Source: Thermoplasmatota archaeon
GTDB taxonomy: Archaea; Thermoplasmatota; Poseidoniia; Poseidoniales; Poseidoniaceae
DNA: 34,087 nt
Assembly: GCA_030830875.1 (NCBI GenBank)
Contig: JAURMD010000161.1
Span: forward strand, 1 to 34,087
Reading direction: 5' to 3'
How positions within the stretch are numbered: the first letter of the stretch is position 1; the number at the start of each line of letters is the position of its first letter. A program made the position numbers and the translations under genes. The notes under the pieces were generated by a model. That model had not been told where the DNA came from. It made no database searches and saw only the letters and a list, made by a program, of their open reading frames with translations. Positions 19,331-26,540 of this stretch are shown here, piece by piece.

Positions 19331-19355
19331 CCCGCCCGGTGGGCCGACTGCACAC

Positions 19356-19427
19356 GCGAGTGTAGTGTAGTGGTTATCACCTGGCGTTGCCAACGCTAGA
19401 ACCCGGGTTCGAGTCCCGGCACTCGCA
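19356..19427 (+). tRNA. tRNA-Gly(GCC)
   Basis: Acceptor GCGAGTG/CACTCGC with discriminator A; anticodon arm TGGCG-TTGCCAA-CGCTA (anticodon GCC); T arm CCGGG-TTCGAGT-CCCGG; no encoded CCA. Confidence 0.95.
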
Positions 19428-19469
19428 TCTTCCTGTGTTCAATGAGGCGTGTCGCAGCATTGTAATTTC

Positions 19470-19477
19470 TATAATAA
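19470..19477 (+). promoter_or_regulatory. Candidate archaeal TATA box for alba
   Basis: TATAATAA in an AT-rich island about 60 nt upstream of the Alba ATG, in an otherwise GC-rich region. Confidence 0.4.
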
Positions 19478-19537
19478 TTCATCAAGAGAGGGTTCTTTCG
19501 GCGGAGCCTTGATGATGTGGAGGGGGATGTTTGCCCT

Positions 19538-19855
19538 ATGTCCGACCGCGTTGTCTACATCGGAAGCAAGCCCGTGCATCTGTACGTCCGGGCCGTGGTG
19601 ACGGCGATGTCCAACGGGGACTCAACGGTGGTGCTGAACGCCAGAGGCACGACCATCTCAAAGGCGGTCGATGTGGCGGAGTTGTGCCGTCGACGCCACG
19701 GCCAAATCGCAGCAGGGCTTCCTGCATCCGTTCACGTTCGTGGTGTAGAGATCACAACCGAAGACGTCGAACGTCGGGATGGAGAAGGGACGCGGGGCGT
19801 AAGCGTCATCCGCATTACGCTTGAGGGCGAGGGCGACGTCCCCAATCAGGACTGA
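19538..19855 (+). CDS. albA: Alba family DNA/RNA-binding protein
   Basis: MSDRVVYIGSKPVHLYVRAVVTAMSNGDSTVVLNARGTTISKAVDVAELCRRR. Confidence 0.92.
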   Translation: MSDRVVYIGSKPVHLYVRAVVTAMSNGDSTVVLNARGTTISKAVDVAELCRRRHGQIAAGLPASVHVRGVEITTEDVERRDGEGTRGVSVIRITLEGEGDVPNQD

Positions 19856-20217
19856 GCCTCAATGAGGCGTTGCAAACGACGAGTGATCTCGTCCGCGGTC
19901 GCTTCGTAGACCGCTCGCTCCTTGTGCACGGGGTCATCCAAACCCCAGTCATCGTCGAGGGGAAGGTTGGGGCATTGCACTCCACAACCCATCGAGAAAA
20001 TCATGTCCGCAGCGTCCACGTTGACCTCATCAATTGATTTGGGTCGTAGTCCTGACGTGTCGATGCCGCGGTCCTTCAGGACGGCCAAGGTGTGACCTGC
20101 GATTTCCATTCCGGGGTGCGTGCCAGCACTGCTCGCCTCAAATCCCAGGTGCCGTGCGATGGCTTCGGCAAGTTGTGAACGGCACGTGTTGCCAACGCAA
20201 ACAAAGAGCAGGTGCAT
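19846..20217 (-). CDS. arsC: Low-molecular-weight phosphatase / arsenate reductase ArsC-like
   Basis: MHLLFVCVGNTCRSQLAEAIARH P-loop, SAGTHPG, MIFSMGCGVQCPNLPLDDDWGLDDP. Confidence 0.82.
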   Translation of the reverse strand: MHLLFVCVGNTCRSQLAEAIARHLGFEASSAGTHPGMEIAGHTLAVLKDRGIDTSGLRPKSIDEVNVDAADMIFSMGCGVQCPNLPLDDDWGLDDPVHKERAVYEATADEITRRLQRLIEAQS

Positions 20218-20281
20218 GGTTGAGTGGGGTGGCCACCTGCTTTGAAGGCTCCGAAGGAAAGCATGTGTTCTCAAGGCCGAA

Positions 20282-20659
20282 GTGCCTCGCTGGGGCATGG
20301 GTCGTTTGGTGGTGCTTGCTCCGCAGGCTTCGGCCTTGACGGTCTGGGTGCTGCTCTTTGCAGGCCACATCGTCGCTGCCTCCCAAGGCCATTGGGGACT
20401 GTTTGAGGTGATGTCGTGGACCTTGGGCCTTGTGGGGCTTTCCCTTGGTGGTGTGGCCGTGATGATGGCTCGTGCTTTTGACCTCGACGTGAACCACGTG
20501 AGCGTCTTGACACAGGGTCAACTCATCGCACTTCCCTTGTCGGCCTCGTTTGGTTGGGCACGGGACGGGATCGGCATTGAGTTGCTGTTGTGGCCGTCGC
20601 TCTCACTTCTTGCATGGTGGGCGCTTCGTCGATGGTTGTACGGCGTCACCAACGGCTGA
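20282..20659 (+). CDS. Hypothetical multi-pass membrane protein
   Basis: About four hydrophobic segments in MPRWGMGRLVVLAPQASALTVWVLLFAGHIVAAS...; co-directional with downstream mrp. Confidence 0.6.
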   Translation: MPRWGMGRLVVLAPQASALTVWVLLFAGHIVAASQGHWGLFEVMSWTLGLVGLSLGGVAVMMARAFDLDVNHVSVLTQGQLIALPLSASFGWARDGIGIELLLWPSLSLLAWWALRRWLYGVTNG

Positions 20660-20694
20660 GCGCGACTTGAAAAGAGCCCCACCAATGGAGGGGC

Positions 20695-21708
20695 ATGGCC
20701 GGTTCCCCCGTCTCGACGCACGACCCCGCAGCAGGAGAAGGCGCTGCCCCCGCATCACCTTCACCGGACCAACAGCGGCAAATGGAGCAAGCCTACGCCC
20801 AGATGAAGCGAAAAATGGCGATGCAAGCCCTCGGAAAGCGCATCAAACACAAGATCATGGTCCTCTCAGGAAAGGGCGGGGTTGGCAAGTCCACCGTGTC
20901 CACGGGCCTCGCGCTGTCCTTGGCTCAGCAAGGGCACAACGTTGGCATTTTGGACATCGACATCACCGGTCCTAACGTGCCCAAAATGATGGGGCTGAGC
21001 GGCAAGCGCCTCCATGTCGAAGAAGGGCGAATACATCCTGCGGTCGGTCACAATGGTGTCAAGGTCATTTCCATGGCCTTCTTGCTGGACGACGATGACA
21101 CGCCCGTCGTGTGGCGAGGTCCCATCAAGCTCGGCGCCATCCAGCAATTCATTGGGGATGTCGAATGGGGTGACCTCGATTACCTCGTCATCGATTTTCC
21201 CCCCGGCACGTCCGATGAACCGTTGACGGTCGCCCAATCCCTTCCAGACATCGATGGGATGGTTATCGTGACCACGCCCCAGGACGTGGCCTTGCTTGAC
21301 AGCCGCAAGTCGATTGGCTTCGCTGAGTCCCTCAAGGTCCCGGTGCTCGGTGTCGTTGAGAACATGAGCGGCTACACGCTGAGCGGCCGTGCACCCGCCG
21401 GAACCGAACTTCAGATTGCAGGGCCCGGTGGTCGGATGCACAACATCACCGCCGATGCCTCCGGTACGTTCTCCGTCACCCTCGACCTGTTCAAGCAAGG
21501 CGGAGGAAAATCCACAGCAGAGGAATTTAACGTGCCTTTCTTGGGCGCCCTCCCCTTCGACCCGGGCTTCGTCCGTGGGGGAGACGATGGCGTTCACCGT
21601 ATCGTCAGTGACCCTGAAGGCCCGTCGGCTCAGGCCTTTGCTCAGGTCGTAGCGGCCATTCAAGATCGAATTGCCATTGGCGGAAGCAGCAGCCTCGAGA
21701 TTGTCTGA
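20695..21708 (+). CDS. Mrp/NBP35-family P-loop ATPase, cysteine-less variant
   Basis: LSGKGGVGKSTVSTGLA, DIDITGPNVPKMMG, DYLVIDFPPGTSDEPLTVAQ, GVVENMSGY; no Cys in all 337 residues. Confidence 0.93.
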   Translation: MAGSPVSTHDPAAGEGAAPASPSPDQQRQMEQAYAQMKRKMAMQALGKRIKHKIMVLSGKGGVGKSTVSTGLALSLAQQGHNVGILDIDITGPNVPKMMGLSGKRLHVEEGRIHPAVGHNGVKVISMAFLLDDDDTPVVWRGPIKLGAIQQFIGDVEWGDLDYLVIDFPPGTSDEPLTVAQSLPDIDGMVIVTTPQDVALLDSRKSIGFAESLKVPVLGVVENMSGYTLSGRAPAGTELQIAGPGGRMHNITADASGTFSVTLDLFKQGGGKSTAEEFNVPFLGALPFDPGFVRGGDDGVHRIVSDPEGPSAQAFAQVVAAIQDRIAIGGSSSLEIV

Positions 21709-21718
21709 GGTGAGGGTC

Positions 21719-22075
21719 ATGAGCGGCGACATCCCTCGGCTGGTCCGTCTGGAACGTCGACCGAGCGACCTTCACCTCACATGGGAAGACGGAACAGAGC
21801 ACGAGGTGACCTACGATGACCTCAGGCATGCATGCCCGTGCGCCAAGTGTGCGCCCTCGCGCAACGACGATGGCACCAGCGCCATCCTTCGGAGGGAGGT
21901 CGAATCCTTGCCTTCGACGCTGCCCACCGTGCGAACCGTGGGCCACTATGCAGTGACCTTTGAGTGGGACGACAAGGGATGCAGCTCCGGTATTTACCGC
22001 TTTGAACGACTGTGGGCCCTCGGACGTCGTGAAGACCCCGACGGCGGACGACCCTACGTGCACGGAGCGTGGTGA
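21719..22075 (+). CDS. DUF971 / gamma-butyrobetaine hydroxylase-like N-terminal domain protein
   Basis: LTWEDGTEHEVTYDDLRHACPCAKC...VTFEWDDKGCSSGIYRFERLWALG. Confidence 0.8.
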   Translation: MSGDIPRLVRLERRPSDLHLTWEDGTEHEVTYDDLRHACPCAKCAPSRNDDGTSAILRREVESLPSTLPTVRTVGHYAVTFEWDDKGCSSGIYRFERLWALGRREDPDGGRPYVHGAW

Positions 22076-22076
22076 G

Positions 22077-22745
22077 GTGTTTGAGGCCGTGGAGGTGCTC
22101 CACCTCGGGGCAGAGGCCGAAGTGACCGCTGGCCGATGGCTTGGTCTTGATGCAATTCGTAAGCAACGCCGCTCCCGTTCCTGGCGCCATCCTGATCTTG
22201 ACGAGCGCCTTGGCCGTCAGCGGTTGCTTGGAGAAGCAAGGCTGCTGCTTCGGCTGCATCGTGCTGGATTGCGCGTCCCGGCCCTGTACGACGCTGACGT
22301 TGAGCGTGACGTGCTCATCATGGAACGATTGCACGGCCGGCCGCTGATCGACGTGCTTCGTGACCCCTCGACCCCCGACGTTCTTGCCGTGATGCGCGCT
22401 GTTGGGTCTGAAGTTCGTCGGCTTCACGCTCATGCTGTGACCCACGGTGACCTCTCCACGAACAACATCCTGGTGACCCCAGATGGGAACGTCGCCCTCA
22501 TCGACTTTGGATTGTCCACGATCGAGTACGATGTGGAACGCTTTGGTATTGACCTGCATGTGCTCGACGAAGTGCTTGGGGCCAGCCACCCCGATCGTCA
22601 GGGGGCGATGGAATCCCTGCTCGAGGGCTACCTCGCCTCTGACCTCGCAGCGGCACAGGAAGGCTCTGGCGGAACGGTTCCATCGGCGGTTGACGTCGTC
22701 GAGCGGTTGGACGTTGTTCGCACGCGAGTGCGCTATCACGGTTGA
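22077..22745 (+). CDS. bud32: KEOPS complex kinase/ATPase Bud32
   Basis: GTG start just after the DUF971 stop; HLGAEAEV, IRKQRRSRSWRHPDLDERLGRQRLLGEARLL, THGDLSTNNILV, VALIDFGLS. Confidence 0.9.
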   Translation: MFEAVEVLHLGAEAEVTAGRWLGLDAIRKQRRSRSWRHPDLDERLGRQRLLGEARLLLRLHRAGLRVPALYDADVERDVLIMERLHGRPLIDVLRDPSTPDVLAVMRAVGSEVRRLHAHAVTHGDLSTNNILVTPDGNVALIDFGLSTIEYDVERFGIDLHVLDEVLGASHPDRQGAMESLLEGYLASDLAAAQEGSGGTVPSAVDVVERLDVVRTRVRYHG

Positions 22746-22748
22746 TGC

Positions 22749-24812
22749 TCATTCCTCTTCGGTGGCCGTTGAACGAATCGCGCGTTGGCGTTGAACGACG
22801 TTTGCAACGGTCAGCAACAACGCCACGACCAATCCGGTCTGAAGTACGATGTTGGCGTAGGGTTGGAGTTCGACGTGGCGGCTGTGAATTTCGACGCTGG
22901 TCGAACCATCGATCGCTTCCTCGAGGTAAATGATGTGGTGGTCAAGCACCGTGGGGGACCATTGATGCCTGAGGTCCGCCGTCAAGACTTCCGTCCGGTT
23001 GGTGGTCAGGTTGTGGAGGTGGATTTCACCGTCGAGGTACTTGTTCTCAGGGCTGCGTGGATCGAGGTGGTCCCACGCCGTGAAAGCCATGAGGTGCACT
23101 CCGAGGTCTGGATCGGCCGCGGAATATTTGCCGTCACCGATGAGCACCGACGTCGCCGTCGCTCGCTCGTACAGCACGAGCCGATCGACGGTGCTCACGT
23201 TGACCACAGCGGCAAGATGGGTCGGGCTGAGGTCGAGATCAATCACGGTTCTGTTGACGAGATCGACAGGCAAGCCCCATTCCATCATTGCCTGTTCCTG
23301 TTCGACAGGAGCGGAGGCGTTGAGGACGATGCCCACCGACCCTGTTGTTTGAAGCCGTGCGATTCGAACCACGCCCGGAGCATTGGAGGTGGACCACGCC
23401 AGTTCTCCCCCTGACGTGGCCAAGACGGTGACGTTGGTCGCTTCCTCTGGAAGAGCGACGGGCTCCCCTGTGGGGGACCATGCTTCGAGCACACCCTCCA
23501 CCACCGTCAGGACGACCCTACCTTCCGCGACGGCCACGGCCGTAGGTCGAGCCACCAAGGGCAAGTCGAGGACGAGGGGTGCCTCGGACGTTGCTTCGAC
23601 GGCCATCAACCGCGTCGAGTTCGCCATCACGAGCAACCCATGGTCGAGTGCGAAAGGGTCGCCTTCTCTCATCAGAGGTTGGTCCACGAGGAACGGCTCG
23701 TCAGGAAGGGTCAGGTCGTACAGCAGCATCACGTGGGTGCCGCTCTGGTTGTCGAGGGACGCCAACCATCCGTCGGCTGCCGTCGCCCCTTCTGGAGCGA
23801 CCGTCCCACCGGCAGGAAGGGCCTGATGCGTCAGGTCAAAGGTCACGACGAGGAAGACCACGACCAGAACACCGATCAAGGCGAGGCCGGTCTCACGCGC
23901 TTCAGGTCGGCGGTACCGTCGAGCAAGGTCCACCAACGGTGCTGCGAGCGCAGCAAGCGCGATGCGAGGACGCGTGAGCAAGGATGCCAACCGGGCGTTC
24001 ATGGTGCGCTCATCGCCAATTCGCCACACGAAATTCACGCTCCGCTCCGTCAAGGCGACGGCCAACGAGGCAACGAGCAACCCACCGAGGATGTCGGAAA
24101 GCCAGTGGATGCCCAGGTACACGATGGTGAATGCGGTCAGCAGGATGTACCCAAGGACGGTGTGCCTGTACCGTCGCCAGCGTCCGTCCTCATCCCAACG
24201 TAGCAACGTGAGGAAGACCACAGCGGGGATGCCGATGTGGAGGCTGGGCATGCCGTTCGTGAACGGGTCAATCCTTCGGAACCAGTCTGAGATTTCCGGA
24301 TTGAGATCGTAGGCAAGGGTCTCCATGCCTGGAATCACGTCACCGGTCACACGGACGTTGAAAAAGAGGTAGAAGGGGACAGCGAGGACGTAGACCCACG
24401 CGATGGAGAGGACGATTCGATCGGCCATCCAGCGGTCGTCGAAGTACGCGACATAGAACACGGACACGTAGCAGATGAACATGAACCCGGCCACGTAGAA
24501 GTGGGTGAGCAACGAGGTGAGCCACGCGGATTCGAAGGTCTCCTGAACCCTCAACACGAGGTCGCCTTCGATGGCGTAAATCCACGGTGTCATGTCGAAT
24601 CCGGCGCTCGCCATGAGGATCCGATCGATTTGGTCGAGTGAATCCTTGGCGTTGTAAATGATGAGCAGCAGAAGGACATGCACCCAATACCGTCGAATAA
24701 AATCCACAAATCCCGAGAGGGTTAGTTTTGCCCAAGGTGGGGCATAGACTGGAAGCAGGAGCACCCCCAAGGCGAGGGCGCTCATCATCCAGGTGAGGTA
24801 GACACCTTCCAC
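22749..24812 (-). CDS. PAP2-superfamily integral membrane protein with large extracellular domain
   Basis: Multiple N-terminal TMs; NGMPSLHIGIPAV...GIHWLSDILGG PAP2 signature; then TM, ~330 aa beta-rich exodomain with sequons, and terminal TM IVLQTGLVVALLLTVANVV. Confidence 0.8.
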   Translation of the reverse strand: MEGVYLTWMMSALALGVLLLPVYAPPWAKLTLSGFVDFIRRYWVHVLLLLIIYNAKDSLDQIDRILMASAGFDMTPWIYAIEGDLVLRVQETFESAWLTSLLTHFYVAGFMFICYVSVFYVAYFDDRWMADRIVLSIAWVYVLAVPFYLFFNVRVTGDVIPGMETLAYDLNPEISDWFRRIDPFTNGMPSLHIGIPAVVFLTLLRWDEDGRWRRYRHTVLGYILLTAFTIVYLGIHWLSDILGGLLVASLAVALTERSVNFVWRIGDERTMNARLASLLTRPRIALAALAAPLVDLARRYRRPEARETGLALIGVLVVVFLVVTFDLTHQALPAGGTVAPEGATAADGWLASLDNQSGTHVMLLYDLTLPDEPFLVDQPLMREGDPFALDHGLLVMANSTRLMAVEATSEAPLVLDLPLVARPTAVAVAEGRVVLTVVEGVLEAWSPTGEPVALPEEATNVTVLATSGGELAWSTSNAPGVVRIARLQTTGSVGIVLNASAPVEQEQAMMEWGLPVDLVNRTVIDLDLSPTHLAAVVNVSTVDRLVLYERATATSVLIGDGKYSAADPDLGVHLMAFTAWDHLDPRSPENKYLDGEIHLHNLTTNRTEVLTADLRHQWSPTVLDHHIIYLEEAIDGSTSVEIHSRHVELQPYANIVLQTGLVVALLLTVANVVQRQRAIRSTATEEE

Positions 24813-24917
24813 GTCCTCACCCGGTTGGCCCTCGCCACGCGTCGGACTTCAAGGTTCAGCGAGCTTGGGGCGAAAAGGTGCGTCTATCGGTGCGCTCATG
24901 AGGTGGGGAGTTGTGCG

Positions 24918-25760
24918 ATGGGCATGGGCGACGAGGTCCTGTTGGTCGAGCGTGTCCCCGTGGATGCAGAACGTCCTGAGGTGGGGGTCGTTGTTGTGGC
25001 CACCATCAACCGTCCAGACAAGTTGAACGCCCTGAATCAAACGGTCATGTCTGCCATCAAAGATTTCTGTGCTGATGTTGAGCGGGACGACAAGGTGCGA
25101 TGTATTGTCTTCACCGGCGCAGCCCCTGCCCCTGCTCCCGAAGGGAAGCGGGCGAAGCCGCACGCCTTCGTTGCCGGGGCCGACATCTCGGAATTCCAAG
25201 GCCTTGGAAGCGAGGAGGTCCGCCCGATGTTTTCAGACAACGGGTGGGAAGCCATTTGGCGGCTCTCCCTGCCCACCATCGCGATGGTGGACGGATTCGC
25301 CCTCGGTGGAGGCTGCGAGGTGGCGGTGTCCTGTGACCTTCGCGTGGCTAGCGACCGCTCTCGCTTTGGCACGCCTGAAATCAACCTCGGCCTCATTCCA
25401 GGAGGCGGCGGTACGCAGCGCTTGGCCCGTTTGATTGGGCACGGTCGCACGATGGAGATGGTGTACACCGGTGAGATGATTGACGCACAAGAGGCGCATC
25501 GCATCGGACTTGTCAACCACGTGACTGCGCCTGAGGAGTTGCGCGATCGCACCATGGCGCTCGCACGAAGCATCGGCAGCAAGTCCTCGCATACGTTGCG
25601 CGTGGCGAAAAGCACCATCCGAGCGGCGTTGGAGACATCGCTCAGTGATGGTGTTCAGGTCGAGGCTGACGCCTTTGCGAACCTCTTCGACACCGAGGAC
25701 AAGGAGATCGGCGTCAACGCCTTCCTCGCTCGCGAGCCTGCCGTCTGGAAGCATCGTTGA
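24918..25760 (+). CDS. Enoyl-CoA hydratase/isomerase (crotonase) family protein
   Basis: ATINRPDKLNALNQ, AFVAGADISEF, GFALGGGCEVAVSCDLRVAS, FGTPEINLGLIPGGGGTQRL. Confidence 0.92.
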   Translation: MGMGDEVLLVERVPVDAERPEVGVVVVATINRPDKLNALNQTVMSAIKDFCADVERDDKVRCIVFTGAAPAPAPEGKRAKPHAFVAGADISEFQGLGSEEVRPMFSDNGWEAIWRLSLPTIAMVDGFALGGGCEVAVSCDLRVASDRSRFGTPEINLGLIPGGGGTQRLARLIGHGRTMEMVYTGEMIDAQEAHRIGLVNHVTAPEELRDRTMALARSIGSKSSHTLRVAKSTIRAALETSLSDGVQVEADAFANLFDTEDKEIGVNAFLAREPAVWKHR

Positions 25761-25771
25761 TGTGGGCAGCC

Positions 25772-25819
25772 CGGGGTCCCGCAGGACCCCGAGCCGCGGC
25801 CGCGGGACCGTTCGTCCCG
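25772..25819. repeat. Cluster of three palindromes/hairpins in convergent intergenic DNA
   Basis: CGGGGTCC-CGCA-GGACCCCG (25772-25791); CCGCGGCCGCGG (25794-25805); CGGGAC-CGTTC-GTCCCG (25803-25819). Confidence 0.6.
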
Positions 25820-25838
25820 TATGGCGCAGTTCAGCGGT

Positions 25839-26243
25839 TCACTGTCGTAGCCCGAGCCGCTTTCGCGTTTCGAGCGGAAGGTGGTGGAGGCAGCGCCGAT
25901 GACGCTTGAGCAGCCATTGTGGCGGTCGGTTGTCCCAACTTCCCGTGGCCTCGTTCCACACCTTCACCCAGTTGGTGTGCTGGAGGTCGTGAAGGATCTG
26001 CGTGTTCTTCGCCTCCTTGTCCGTACAGCACGGTGTTCGGCGACCGACGGTCGCTCGTTCACCGTTGAACGGATTCGGAACATCCGGACTGGCGCCTCGA
26101 CCGCTACGCCGTTGCGAGCCAGTCTCCTTCGGCGCCCTTTCCTTCGCCCTCTCCTTTTCCGCTTTCGCGGCCTGCGCCCTCTCCCACTTCCTGCGGGCAG
26201 ACCCCCCGGGCCGGGTCTTGTTCGTGTCGCTCCTCTTGTTCAT
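25839..26243 (-). CDS. Hypothetical highly basic protein
   Basis: MNKRSDTNKTRPGGSARRKWERAQAAKAEKERAKERAPKE...NWVKVWNEATGSWDNRPPQWLLKRHRRCLHHLPLETRKRLGLRQ; no recognised family. Confidence 0.5.
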   Translation of the reverse strand: MNKRSDTNKTRPGGSARRKWERAQAAKAEKERAKERAPKETGSQRRSGRGASPDVPNPFNGERATVGRRTPCCTDKEAKNTQILHDLQHTNWVKVWNEATGSWDNRPPQWLLKRHRRCLHHLPLETRKRLGLRQ

Positions 26244-26361
26244 GTTCCTCCTTTCCTCGTGCATGTTCTGCGTTGCCTTCGGCCGTAGCCGTTGGAATGC
26301 AGATCAATCGAGGTCAGGCGGGTGCGTCACGATACATTATAGGCGCCCAAAGGATATCAAC

Positions 26362-26481
26362 ATGTCGCTTTCTTGTCGGGACATGATGGAAGAGGGGCAG
26401 GCAAGCCCTGCTGCTCTGCAACCTGCACCTTCCAATGCAGAAGGTGAGTTGGTGGGGAAAGGGGGAGATCGCTCCAGGTAG
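26362..26481 (+). other. Possible small leaderless ORF (39 aa) or structured small RNA locus
   Basis: ATG 26362 to TAG 26481, MSLSCRDMMEEGQASPAALQPAPSNAEGELVGKGGDRSR; TATA-like CATTATAG ~23 nt upstream; stem-loop CACCTTC-CAATGCA-GAAGGTG at 26426-26446. Confidence 0.3.
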
Positions 26482-26540
26482 GCTTTCCTCGACCTATGTA
26501 ATCGATCTGACCCTATTTGAAGGGACTGGTCACACCCAGG

